Origin: Phycisphaerae bacterium
GTDB lineage: Bacteria > Planctomycetota > Phycisphaerae > SM23-33
NCBI GenBank assembly: GCA_018335035.1
Contig: JAGXKT010000006.1
Location: forward strand, 1-64,000
DNA: 64,000 bases
Direction: 5' to 3'
Each line of letters begins with the position of its first letter. The stretch's first letter is position 1. A program made the position numbers and the translations under genes. The notes under the pieces were generated by a model that saw nothing but the letters and a program-made list of their open reading frames with translations, had not been told where the DNA came from and searched no databases. Positions 32,669 through 41,386 of this stretch are shown piece after piece.

Positions 32669-33538
32669 ATGAGATTCCTGAAGCGACTGCGTCCGACCAA
32701 CCGGGGCGTACGCGTGCTGGTCGGGCTGCTTCTGGCGGCGCTATTCTGCGTTCAATGCACCACGGAGAGCGAGGCGCTGCGCACGGGCGGCGGCGTGCGC
32801 CCCGTGGACGGCAAAGCACTGGGCAAGTTGGACGCCGATATGCTGGCGAAGGTTCGGCGCCTTGCCAAGACCGATCACGTGGCGCTGCTGGAGTACTGTC
32901 TGCGGCACTATGAGGGGCGCTACGCCGATTACAGCTGTACCTTCGTCAAACAAGAGCGGATCGGCGGCACGCTGCAGGAACCGCAGGCGATCGACGTCAA
33001 GTTCATGGAATCGCCCTATAGCGTCGCGATGAAGTGGGTGGAGAACGCCCCCACGGCTGACCGGGCGATTTACGTCGAGGGCAAGTGGAACAACCAGGTG
33101 CTCTTCCGTCTGTCGAATGTCGCGCTGCGGGCGATGATGCCATCGGTGCTTCGCAAGCCGGAAGATCCCCAGGTGATGAAAAACACGCTTCGCCCGATCA
33201 GCAAGTTCGGCTTCCGCCGGGCGATGCACAGTTTGCTGGACACCTACCGCCAGGCGAAGGATGCCGGCGATTTGGGCGAGTCGTTCGGCGGGCTCAAGCA
33301 GGTCAACGGACGCAACTGCGCGGAGTTGATCCGAACGCTGCCGGCCAAGGGCGACTATCCTGCTCATATCACGCGGACGTATATCGACCTGGAGTACCTC
33401 GTTCCAATCCGCATCGAAGGCGACGGCTGGGACGGGCAATTGCACAGTCGATACGAGTACAAGAACGTCCGATTCAACGTGGGGCTGACGCAGGAGGATT
33501 TCCTGCCGAAGTCCAACGACGTCGCCGCCCCGCGGTAG
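32669..33538 (+). CDS. DUF1571-family lipoprotein
   Basis: The 289-residue exported protein has a signal with Cys at residues 27 and 30 (LFCVQC), then the DUF1571 domain: DYSCTFVKQERIGG, QAIDVKFMESPYSVAMKWV, GRNCAELIRTLP, THTRTYIDLEY-type strand (ITRTYIDLEYLVPIRIEG). The fold resembles LolA-type half-barrels. The family is largely planctomycetal and its function is unknown. An intrinsic terminator follows, so it is a single-gene unit with its own promoter and structured leader. Confidence 0.82.
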   Translation: MRFLKRLRPTNRGVRVLVGLLLAALFCVQCTTESEALRTGGGVRPVDGKALGKLDADMLAKVRRLAKTDHVALLEYCLRHYEGRYADYSCTFVKQERIGGTLQEPQAIDVKFMESPYSVAMKWVENAPTADRAIYVEGKWNNQVLFRLSNVALRAMMPSVLRKPEDPQVMKNTLRPISKFGFRRAMHSLLDTYRQAKDAGDLGESFGGLKQVNGRNCAELIRTLPAKGDYPAHITRTYIDLEYLVPIRIEGDGWDGQLHSRYEYKNVRFNVGLTQEDFLPKSNDVAAPR

Positions 33539-33561
33539 GCGACGCGGCTTCACAGACTCGT

Positions 33562-33587
33562 ACCCCCGTCAGGCGGCGGGGGTTTTT
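33562..33587 (+). terminator. intrinsic terminator after the DUF1571 gene
   Basis: ACCCCCG (33562-33568) pairs with CGGGGGT (33577-33583), followed by a T-run to 33587. It lies 24 bp after the stop codon. Confidence 0.85.
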
Positions 33588-33637
33588 CACGCGCCGCCGG
33601 AGGCATACGCCGGCGGCGGTTGAAAGGCGGGCAGCAA

Positions 33638-35326
33638 ATGCGGCCGGAACGATTCCAGACGCTCGTGACGGTTGTGTCTCTGGCGACGACGGCGCTGGTC
33701 GGCTGTGTGCCGCCGGCGGACGGTCCGCCCGAGACGTTCGGACACGACTTCTCCATGCCGGGCGGCACGCGGACCGACGGGGCGCTCGTGTTCGTCGTCG
33801 ACGGCGTCAACGCCGAGACGTTTGAGCGGATGCTGGCGGGCGGCGAGCTGCCGGCGATCGAGAGGTATTTCGTCGCGCGCGGGCTGTACGCGCCGCGGGC
33901 GGTGGCGAACGTCCCGTCGGTGACGCTGGCGAACTTGACGAGCATCGCCACGGGCGTCTGGCCCGGGCATCACGGCGTGACGGGGATCAACTGGTTCGAC
34001 CGCGACCGCCTGATCTGGCGCGATTACACGACTATCGCGCAGAAGAACACGCTCGACGGCGACTACGTCGCGCCGACGCTCTTCGAGCGGCTCAGCGGGC
34101 GGACGAGCTTCTCAGTGTTTTTCCAGCCGCATCGGGGAGCGAGCAAGTTCATCGAGAACTGGACGTCGGCCGGTCCGCCGTATTTCTTCGGCTGGTACGA
34201 ATTCGTCGATCGCCTGACGTTGTATCGGTTGGATATCGTCGCTGAGGTGGCGCGGCAGCGGCGCGAATGGCCGGGCGTGACCGTCTGTTACCTGCTGGCG
34301 CCGGACTTCCGCGGCTACGGCTACGGGGCTAGCTCGCCGCAGTACCGCCAGGCGCTGCGGCACACCGACCGGCAGATCGGGCGGGTCCTCGGCGACCTGG
34401 ACCGCGCCGGGCTCCTTCAGACGCTGCACATCGTGCTCATCAGCGACCACGGCATGGTGGACGTGGAGCGGCACTTCCCGCTGGAGCGGTTCCTGCGGGA
34501 CGAGGCGGGCCTGGACGTGGCCCGAGCCCACCTGTGGGACAAAACGCCGTTCAGGCGCCGGCTGGATTACTACCGCGACTACTCGTGCGTCTACTACGGC
34601 AGCGGCGACCGCTACGCGGCGATCTGCCTGCGCAAGCCGCTGCGTGCAGCGGACGGTAAGGTGACGGGCTTCGCCGCCTGGCCGGTACGCCCGGACCGGG
34701 ACGACCTGCTCCGCTATCCACGTCGTGACGGCTTCAAGCCGCGCGATGGTCGATACAACGCGGTGTCCGGCGATACGGTCAACCTGCTTGAGATGCTCAC
34801 GCTGATGCGGGAGGTGCAGGCCGTGGCCTATCGCGTCGCGCCGAATCGCGTGCGCCTGATCTGCACCGGTGGCAGCGAGGTCGAATTTCGCCAGGAACGC
34901 GGGCGCGGCGGACCGATCCGCTACCGATGTATTACGGGCGACGATCCGCTTGGATGGCGTGGCGTTGTGCCCGAGGCGCTGCTGACAGGCCAGCCGGCGT
35001 CGCCGCGCGCATGGCTGACCGCGACGGTCGGGGGCGATTACGCCGACCTCCCGGCGCAATTGCTGGCGTATTTCCGCGCGCCGCGGGCGGGCGATCTGGC
35101 CGTGTTCGCAGCGCCCGGGTGGGACTTTTCCGACCAGCACGCGGCCGGGCATGGCGGGCTGACCGCCGGCGAGATGCACGTGCCGTTTCTGCTGGCCGGA
35201 CCGGGCGTGCCGCACGGGCGGCTTGACACGGCTCGCACCGTGGACCTGGTCCCGACGCTGCTGCAGTTGCTGAATGGGCATGTTCCGGCGGGGATGGACG
35301 GGCGATCATTGGTCGGCGAGGAGTAA
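33638..35326 (+). CDS. exported phosphodiesterase / nucleotide pyrophosphatase-like lipoprotein
   Basis: The 562-residue protein has a lipoprotein signal (TTALVGC, Cys23) and the alkaline-phosphatase-superfamily fold of type I phosphodiesterases: first metal Asp55 in VFVVDGVNA, nucleophile Thr96 in VPSVTLANLTSIATG, further metal ligands in LISDHGM and QHAAGHGGLT. Family members hydrolyse phosphodiester or pyrophosphate bonds in the envelope; the substrate is not evident. I chose ATG 33638, which has AAAGG upstream; a TTG at 33620 is the alternative. The gene directly follows the terminator of the DUF1571 gene. Confidence 0.85.
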   Translation: MRPERFQTLVTVVSLATTALVGCVPPADGPPETFGHDFSMPGGTRTDGALVFVVDGVNAETFERMLAGGELPAIERYFVARGLYAPRAVANVPSVTLANLTSIATGVWPGHHGVTGINWFDRDRLIWRDYTTIAQKNTLDGDYVAPTLFERLSGRTSFSVFFQPHRGASKFIENWTSAGPPYFFGWYEFVDRLTLYRLDIVAEVARQRREWPGVTVCYLLAPDFRGYGYGASSPQYRQALRHTDRQIGRVLGDLDRAGLLQTLHIVLISDHGMVDVERHFPLERFLRDEAGLDVARAHLWDKTPFRRRLDYYRDYSCVYYGSGDRYAAICLRKPLRAADGKVTGFAAWPVRPDRDDLLRYPRRDGFKPRDGRYNAVSGDTVNLLEMLTLMREVQAVAYRVAPNRVRLICTGGSEVEFRQERGRGGPIRYRCITGDDPLGWRGVVPEALLTGQPASPRAWLTATVGGDYADLPAQLLAYFRAPRAGDLAVFAAPGWDFSDQHAAGHGGLTAGEMHVPFLLAGPGVPHGRLDTARTVDLVPTLLQLLNGHVPAGMDGRSLVGEE

Positions 35327-35401
35327 GTCGCGTTGCGCCACATGACGCGCGCTTTGTGCCCGCAGGGCGAGATGCGGTCAGACGGGGGCGGATGCACACA
35401 C

Positions 35402-35418
35402 ATGGGCGGGACGCCCAT
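35402..35418. repeat. REP-like palindrome
   Basis: ATGGGCG-GGA-CGCCCAT is a perfect 7-bp hairpin in the 103-bp gap between the phosphodiesterase gene and aroB. A second small hairpin, GCCC-GCA-GGGC, lies 40 bp to the left. It may also act in ending transcription of the two convergent genes. Confidence 0.6.
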
Positions 35419-35429
35419 ACCCCGCCGCA

Positions 35430-36518
35430 CTACGCGATGCGCTGTAGCGCCTCGCGCAGCGCGTCATCGGTCACGTCATCGACGACCGTCACGGAGCCGA
35501 TCGCCGTCGGCAGCACGAAGCGAACTTTGCCCGCACGGGCCTTCTTGTCCCGCTGCATGAGGCGTCCGAGCCGCTCGGCCGAAAGCCCGGCGCGACGGAC
35601 GGGCAGGCCCAGACGCTCGAGCACATCGCCCAGACGATCAGCGGCGTCGCGCGCCAACAGCCCGCGACCTACCGCCAGTTCGCTCTCGACGAGCATGCCC
35701 AGCGCCACGGCCGAACCGTGCGCGAGCGTGTAGTCGGCGTCGACCTCGATGGCGTGCCCGACCGTGTGCCCGAAGTTCAGGTGCGCCCGGTCGCCGTACT
35801 CACGTTCGTCGCCGGCGACGACGGCCGCCTTGATCGCCACGTTACGGGCCACCAGTTCGCTGAGGGCGTCCACGTCGCGGGCGAAGAAGGGCTTGGCGCC
35901 GTGGTCAATGAATGTCAGCAGGTCCGCGTCGCGAATGACCGCGTGCTTGACGCACTCGGCCAGGCCGTTGCGTAGCTCCGCGTCCGAAAGCGTACCGAGG
36001 GTCTGCACGTCGATCACCACGGCGGAGGGTTGGTGAAACGCGCCGATGAGATTCTTTCCGGCCGCGTGGTCCACGCCGGTCTTGCCCCCGACCGCCGAGT
36101 CCACGTCCGCCAGCAGCGTGGTGGGACACTGGACGAACCGCAGCCCGCGAAGGCACGTCGCCGCGACGAAGCCCGCCAGGTCGCCGGTGACCCCGCCCCC
36201 CAGGGCGATGATCACGCTGCGGCGATCAATAGCGGGTTGGCACTGGAGTACCGCGTCGAGGAGTTCACCGTATGTGGCGAACGTTTTGTGTGGCTCGCCG
36301 GGAGGAAACGTCAGCAGAGGGGCGTCGAGTCCGACAGCTCGCAGCGCCTCGCCGGCAGCGCGTCCGTAATGAGCGGCGACGGTTTCGTCGGAGATGATGA
36401 CCCCCGACGAGACGGCGCCCAGCCGCGCCGTCGCCTCGCCCAGGTCGCTTACGGCGCCGGGCGCGATGCGGACGTCATAGCTCCGCTCGCCGAGTTCAAC
36501 GCGAAGCGTCCTGGTCAT
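35430..36518 (-). CDS. aroB: 3-dehydroquinate synthase
   Basis: The NAD- and metal-dependent enzyme catalyses the second step of the shikimate pathway. The 362-residue protein has the nucleotide-binding segment GGGVTGDLAGFVAATCLRG, the PTTLLADVDSAVGGKTGVDH active-site loop, and the metal ligands in GLAECVKHA (Glu) and LNFGHTVGHAIE (His). I start at MTRTLRVE (ATG 36518), overlapping the preceding membrane-protein gene by 23 bp. That coupling to an unrelated gene and a sigma operon is unusual. Confidence 0.97.
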   Translation of the reverse strand: MTRTLRVELGERSYDVRIAPGAVSDLGEATARLGAVSSGVIISDETVAAHYGRAAGEALRAVGLDAPLLTFPPGEPHKTFATYGELLDAVLQCQPAIDRRSVIIALGGGVTGDLAGFVAATCLRGLRFVQCPTTLLADVDSAVGGKTGVDHAAGKNLIGAFHQPSAVVIDVQTLGTLSDAELRNGLAECVKHAVIRDADLLTFIDHGAKPFFARDVDALSELVARNVAIKAAVVAGDEREYGDRAHLNFGHTVGHAIEVDADYTLAHGSAVALGMLVESELAVGRGLLARDAADRLGDVLERLGLPVRRAGLSAERLGRLMQRDKKARAGKVRFVLPTAIGSVTVVDDVTDDALREALQRIA

Positions 36519-37554
36519 CACCCTTCTGCCGGTTCTTGCGGTAGTCCTCGACGGCGGACCTGAGGTCCGGGTCAATCTCGCCGCTGTCGTTGCCGTCGCT
36601 GTCAGGGGTCCCCAGGCGGTCGCGCAGGGGCTCATACTGCTCGCCGCCGCTTTTCTCGGCCGGACGCGTGCGGCGCTTGAGATACACGAACAGCGCTACG
36701 AGCATCAGCAAAATGGCAACGATCACCCCTGTCTTCGTTGCGGTGAGCCCGTCGTCCGCTCCGCCTGTGGGCTCCAGGTAAGCCGCCAGGATCACCGGCC
36801 AGCGATGCGCCTTCATCGCGCCGTCCGCGTCTTCGTACATGTCGTCGTAGGCCTTGTAGTACAGGCCCACGAGGCGGACGCGCGGCAGCTTGCCGGTGTA
36901 CTCGCGGTAGGGCTGCTTGCTTTTCTCGTTGACCTGCAGACTGTCCGGTTCGCCCAGGACGTCCTGCGGGTCCTGGGCCATGTAGATCAGGACCGGCTTC
37001 GGCTCCGTCTCGCCCGTGACGGCGTTGAGAAGGTAAATCGGGCGGTCGCCGGACCAGTGCCGGGTGGGTGACAGATGGTCGCGCGGCGTCAGGACGTAGA
37101 CGCGGCGGACGCGCACCGTCATCTGCATCGGACGGATCGGCAGACGCACGTGTCGCCGGGGGTCCTCCACCAGCGTCTGGTAACCGGGCCGGTCGAGCTG
37201 CGCGATGCGCTCGGCATCGAACGGCTCCATCTCGGCGACCTGCGTAAGCAACTTGTAGAAGGAATCTTCATCCGTTGGCGAGCGGTCGGAGTCGGTGACG
37301 GCGGCTTGCCAGCGCCGCCACAACCCCTCGGTCAGCGAGACCGCGCCGGCATTGCGCACGGGCCGGGTAGAAGGCACGGGCGGAGTAGACGGTGGGGCGC
37401 CCGGCTGCGTTGCGGGGGCGGTCGTCGGCACAGCCGACGGGCGCGTCGCCGCGTCGCGGGCGCTTGCCGCGGTGAGCCCGGTCAGCACCACCAGGAACCC
37501 CGTGAGGTATCGACGGCGGCGCGCGCTCAGTACGCCAGTGGGCGCAGTATTCAT
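36496..37554 (-). CDS. exported membrane-anchored protein, unknown function
   Basis: The 352-residue protein has a signal sequence (about 14-32), a Pro/Thr/Ala linker to about 68, an extracytoplasmic domain (RRWQAAVTDSDRSPTDEDSF, YVLTPRDHLSPTRHWSGDRP, YLLNAVTGETEPKPVLIYM), one C-terminal membrane helix (about 280-300) and an acidic cytoplasmic tail. I recognise no family. It lies 44 bp after the anti-sigma/pseudopilin fusion and overlaps aroB, so it is probably in the same operon. Confidence 0.65.
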   Translation of the reverse strand: MNTAPTGVLSARRRRYLTGFLVVLTGLTAASARDAATRPSAVPTTAPATQPGAPPSTPPVPSTRPVRNAGAVSLTEGLWRRWQAAVTDSDRSPTDEDSFYKLLTQVAEMEPFDAERIAQLDRPGYQTLVEDPRRHVRLPIRPMQMTVRVRRVYVLTPRDHLSPTRHWSGDRPIYLLNAVTGETEPKPVLIYMAQDPQDVLGEPDSLQVNEKSKQPYREYTGKLPRVRLVGLYYKAYDDMYEDADGAMKAHRWPVILAAYLEPTGGADDGLTATKTGVIVAILLMLVALFVYLKRRTRPAEKSGGEQYEPLRDRLGTPDSDGNDSGEIDPDLRSAVEDYRKNRQKGDDQDASR

Positions 37555-37598
37555 GCCGGCATTGTAAACGCGAGTGCGGGGCTGTCAAAGCGCTTCCG

Positions 37599-38621
37599 CT
37601 AGCGGGAAGGCGTGTACGTCGGCAGCAGGAAGGTGTCCTGGGGCGAGGTGGGGCTCTCGGTGCCGGTGTAGTTACGAATCTGACCGGCAAGGTAGATGTT
37701 GTCGGCGTCGACGCCGGCATCGGGACGTTCGGTCCATTCGGCATGCATGTCAAGGTAGAGCACGTTCTGCCCGCGACCGTCGTGGTTGTCGCCGGCTCGC
37801 GCGTCGAGACGTTCCGGCAAAAAGCGTCCCCCGTCAAACAGCGGCGTGCCGTCGGCGAGAATTGCCATATGCTCCGCGACGCCGGCCAGCCGTGGGTCGT
37901 TCTGGTTGAGCCGATGCGCCCCTACGGAGTGTTGGTAGGAATAGCTGACGTACTCGGCGGCGGGGAAATCGCTCATCCCGGCGCGGACGACGAAGGACCC
38001 CCCGCCGACGGCCGGACACTGGAAGCGTGCCGGGGATACGCCGTAGTTGCGGACAAGTTGGAACAGCGCGGCCGAGTTGCTGAAGACGGCGTCGTCGCCA
38101 TTGGGCAACCAGCGCAGCCGGTCCGGTTCGGCCTTGCGCGCGTCGAACGGCGCGGCCGGCAAAGCACCGTTGTGGTCCAGGGCGCTGGCCTGAATGGCCC
38201 GGGCGAGGTCGCCCATCTGCGCCTTGCAGCGCTTAGCGTCGGCAACGCGGTCGGCCTCGATGATCGAGGGAATCGTCACCGCAGCGATCAACACGGCGGC
38301 GGCCGCCAGGGCCCCCAGCTCGCGCAGCGTGAAGATCGCTCGTATCGGCGCGGGGCGTTTCTCGTGGCGCGCCACGAGGGCGTCGGTTTGTCTGCGGCGG
38401 GCGATGCGTGTCAGCGTGCGCTCAACCAGATCGTCCGGCGGGTCGGCGTCCGGGAGACGCCTCAGTGCGGCGAAGGTATTCACCAGAGCGTCGTGACGCC
38501 GGCGCAGCGCCGCGTCTGTGCCGAGGCGCCGGCGCAGGCGGCGGGCCTGCTGTTCGTCACAGCGGCCCATCAGGTAGTCGATCAGGCGTTTCTCGTCAAC
38601 TGTGTGACTGTCGTTCATCAT
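37599..38621 (-). CDS. anti-sigma-like / pseudopilin-like fusion protein
   Basis: The 340-residue protein begins with an anti-sigma-like helical part (DEKRLIDYLMGRCDEQQARRL, about 9-72). At 97-102 it has FTLREL, the prepilin start pattern (Phe1, Glu5), followed by a hydrophobic helix (about 103-122) and a long extracytoplasmic domain ending in NVLYLDMHAEW, like the H-x9-DG motif of planctomycete pseudopilins. The residue before Phe97 is Ile, not Gly, so cleavage by prepilin peptidase is doubtful. It overlaps the ECF sigma gene by 26 bp and is its likely regulator. Confidence 0.7.
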   Translation of the reverse strand: MMNDSHTVDEKRLIDYLMGRCDEQQARRLRRRLGTDAALRRRHDALVNTFAALRRLPDADPPDDLVERTLTRIARRRQTDALVARHEKRPAPIRAIFTLRELGALAAAAVLIAAVTIPSIIEADRVADAKRCKAQMGDLARAIQASALDHNGALPAAPFDARKAEPDRLRWLPNGDDAVFSNSAALFQLVRNYGVSPARFQCPAVGGGSFVVRAGMSDFPAAEYVSYSYQHSVGAHRLNQNDPRLAGVAEHMAILADGTPLFDGGRFLPERLDARAGDNHDGRGQNVLYLDMHAEWTERPDAGVDADNIYLAGQIRNYTGTESPTSPQDTFLLPTYTPSR

Positions 38622-39231
38622 CGGGTCCCTCGTCGGCGCCCTTCCAGCGCCGGGCGAAGTGACGAACCGCCGCGTGCAGGCGGCTCTTGACCGTGCCCAG
38701 TGGCACGTCCAGCGCCTCGGCGATGTCCTTGTACGGCATATCGTGAAAGTAGCTCAGCAGCAGCACCAGGCGTAAGTGGTCCGGCATGTCGCTGACAATG
38801 TTCTGTACGCGGCGACGGGTCTCCTGGTTCGACAGAGATTCGGCCGGCGGCGGCACGTCGGCGGGCATCAGCGACCCGTACGTATCCGCGTCACCCGTCT
38901 CGCCCTCGACGGTCGCGTCCAGCGGCGCCGCATGCCGTCGGCGACGCCAGCGCATCGCGTCCCGCGCCTTGTTGGCTGCAATCGTGAACAGCCAGGGCTT
39001 GAACCGTCGCGTCGGATCGAACGCGCCGGCAGAGAGGTGAACCTGCAGAAACGCCTCCTGGAAGGCGTCCTCGGCCAGGGCCGCATCGGCGGTGAATCGC
39101 ATCAGGAAGGTAAACAGCTCCCGGCGATACCGCCCGATCAGCGTCGAAAAGGCCGCCGCGTCGCCGGCAATGTACTGCTGGAGCAGTTCCGCGTCGGACG
39201 GCTCTTCGCTTGTATGCTTCGCATCGGGCAC
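38596..39231 (-). CDS. ECF RNA polymerase sigma factor
   Basis: The 211-residue protein has sigma region 2 (FSTLIGRYRRELFTFLMRF, EDAFQEAFLQVHL, FKPWLFTIAANKARD) and region 4 (MPDHLRLVLLLSYFHDMPY, DIAEALDVPLGTVKSRLH). I chose GTG 39231 (VPDAKHTSE); a frame extension to 39285 lacks sigma similarity. It overlaps the anti-sigma-like fusion gene by 26 bp, the usual sigma/anti-sigma arrangement. Target genes are unknown. Confidence 0.9.
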   Translation of the reverse strand: MPDAKHTSEEPSDAELLQQYIAGDAAAFSTLIGRYRRELFTFLMRFTADAALAEDAFQEAFLQVHLSAGAFDPTRRFKPWLFTIAANKARDAMRWRRRRHAAPLDATVEGETGDADTYGSLMPADVPPPAESLSNQETRRRVQNIVSDMPDHLRLVLLLSYFHDMPYKDIAEALDVPLGTVKSRLHAAVRHFARRWKGADEGPDDERQSHS

Positions 39232-39416
39232 GCGAGAACTCCACAGGGCGGAGCGATTATAGACGCCCGCCGGCGCCCGCGCCAAAGCACATCACCGCAG
39301 ATCGTTGCGGCCGTAGCGTTTCCCAGTGTGCGCTTGCATGGCCGGGACGGGATGTCTAAGGTCTATGTGCGGCCGGGTGGTGGTACTACCGGCCAGGCAA
39401 AGATCGAAAGACTTCC

Positions 39417-41255
39417 ATGCAACGAGGCATTCTGGCCAGTCAGAGTGAGTTGTGCGCGCTCCGCGAGAAGCTCGACGCCGAGCCGTTCAGCACCATCTAC
39501 GAGCGCCTTCAGGCGAAATGCTCGTTGATTCTCTCGGCCGCGCCGGTGACGGAACAGCAATGGCGGGCGGCCTGGCAGACGGGGCGATGGGGCGCGGCGC
39601 TGGTCGCCGCCCGAATCGCCCAGGGGCGGATATGGGATTTGCTGATTGCCCACCACATCGACAGCAACCCGGCCTTTCGTGACCGGGCAATCGAGGAACT
39701 CAAGCACCTGATTCGCTGGAACGCGTGGGCGGACCCGTCCCACAACAATGTGCCCGCCGACCTGTGCACGGCCGAGGCGGCAATGGCGGCGACCGTCGCG
39801 CTGGACTGGTTGGCCGACGACCTGTCCGAGGCCGACTATCGTCGTGTCGTCGAGGCGATCCGCACCAAGGCCCTCGAGCCGTACGCCCGCGCCGTCGAGG
39901 ACAAGGCGTGGTGGTATGGTTGCTACCACAACTGGAACGCGGTGCTCAATTGCGGTTGCGGATTAGCGGGGTTGGCCCTTTCGGACGAGGCACCGCTGGC
40001 CCGAGAGGTCTACGCCAAGGCGGTGGGGGGGCTGGAGCAGTTCTTCAACGCCCTGGGCAGCGAGGGCGGTTGGGATGAGGGGCTGGGCTACTGGGGCTAC
40101 GCGATGCGTTTCATCGTGTTGTTCGCCGAGGCGCGGGCGCGCTTGGTCGACGATCAGGGCATGTTTCATCGCCGCGGCATGGATGCTACGGGACTGTTCG
40201 GTGTGTACTTCAGCCCGAACGGCCAGCCCGCCAGCTTCGGCGATAACCCGGTCGTGCCGCTTTACGGTGCCTTGTACCTGTTCGTGCGGCAGTACGGCCT
40301 ATCGGAAGCGGCTTGGTGGCTGGATACTTACGCCAACGCTCACGACGTCAGCACGACGGACGTGGCCGCCAAGGGCCTGTCGCTTCTGATGCGCCCGAAG
40401 GAGGCAACCATATCACCCCCGCCGAAGCTCGAGCCGCTCAAGATGTTCAACGAGGTCGGCTGGGCGGCGTTGGCGGACGCCTGGCCGCAGCCGAGCATGT
40501 ACGCGGCCGTCAAGACGGGCGATCTGGCCGCCAATCACGCTCACCACGACATGAATGCGATTCAGCTTCAAATCGACGGCGAGATGCTCCTCTGCGATCC
40601 GGAGAATCCCCCGTTCAGCCGGGAGTACCTCTTCGAGTCGCGCGAGACCTTTTACGAGGTCCAGGCGCGGGCACACAACACGCTCGTCGTTGCCGAGGCC
40701 GACCACCGTATCGATGCGCGCGGGCGGTTCGTCGCCGGTCGGCATGATCCGACCTACCGCTGGGTTGCGTGCGACGCCGGGCAGGCCTGTGGCGAGAACG
40801 TCCGCTTCCATCGCCACGTGGTGCTCGTGGTGGACCCGACGACCGGGCGGGGGCACACGCTGGTCGTCCTCGACGATGTGGACAACGGCGTGCCGGAGAA
40901 GGTCGAGTGGTTCTGGCACACGCCCGGGCGAATCGAATTGGACCCCAAAGCCGCGCGAGGGACCATCGCCGGCGTCCGCGCCGTGCTGCACTTCGGCATC
41001 GGGGCAACGGTAAAGCTGTCGGGGCGTACGCTATCGCGTCGCGCCGGGCGTGGCCGACGCGACAGTGTGCTCGTCTTCGGCGGCGGCGTCATGGGCCGAG
41101 CGCTGGTCGCGACGGCTTTTGCGCCAGACGGGCCGCTGGCGTCCGTGACCTGCACGGAGGCCGATAACCAGGTGCGCGTCGATGCCGGCGATGTGTCTGT
41201 GCGCTTTCGCCGCGACGGGGCGGATCTGGCGCTGGCCGACGTTTCGCTGACGTAG
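39417..41255 (+). CDS. heparinase II/III-like protein
   Basis: The 612-residue protein has an alpha/alpha-toroid N-terminal half (WWYGCYHNWNAVLNCGCGLAG, GGWDEGLGYWGYAMRF) and a beta-sandwich C-terminal half with NHAHHDMNAIQLQIDGEMLLCDP, the typical heparinase II/III segment with catalytic His. These lyases cleave uronic-acid-containing polysaccharides. No signal peptide is visible, so it would act inside the cell, unusual for this family. ATG 39417 has GAAAGA upstream. No other polysaccharide gene is adjacent. Confidence 0.8.
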   Translation: MQRGILASQSELCALREKLDAEPFSTIYERLQAKCSLILSAAPVTEQQWRAAWQTGRWGAALVAARIAQGRIWDLLIAHHIDSNPAFRDRAIEELKHLIRWNAWADPSHNNVPADLCTAEAAMAATVALDWLADDLSEADYRRVVEAIRTKALEPYARAVEDKAWWYGCYHNWNAVLNCGCGLAGLALSDEAPLAREVYAKAVGGLEQFFNALGSEGGWDEGLGYWGYAMRFIVLFAEARARLVDDQGMFHRRGMDATGLFGVYFSPNGQPASFGDNPVVPLYGALYLFVRQYGLSEAAWWLDTYANAHDVSTTDVAAKGLSLLMRPKEATISPPPKLEPLKMFNEVGWAALADAWPQPSMYAAVKTGDLAANHAHHDMNAIQLQIDGEMLLCDPENPPFSREYLFESRETFYEVQARAHNTLVVAEADHRIDARGRFVAGRHDPTYRWVACDAGQACGENVRFHRHVVLVVDPTTGRGHTLVVLDDVDNGVPEKVEWFWHTPGRIELDPKAARGTIAGVRAVLHFGIGATVKLSGRTLSRRAGRGRRDSVLVFGGGVMGRALVATAFAPDGPLASVTCTEADNQVRVDAGDVSVRFRRDGADLALADVSLT

Positions 41256-41324
41256 CCCAGCGTGTCGCGGCGAGGCGATCGTCACTGTCCCGATCTCTTT
41301 GCGCAATCTGAGCGCGCGTCGCCC

Positions 41325-41353
41325 TTGCGAATCGGCCAAAAACACAGTATAGT
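41325..41353 (+). promoter_or_regulatory. promoter of the HNH gene
   Basis: TTGCGA (41325-41330), a 17-bp spacer and TATAGT (41348-41353). Initiation near 41360 leaves a 27-nt leader; a GGAGG at 41354-41359 would not be transcribed. Confidence 0.65.
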
Positions 41354-41386
41354 CGGAGGCGCGACGCACGAATCGGCGCAGACGCC

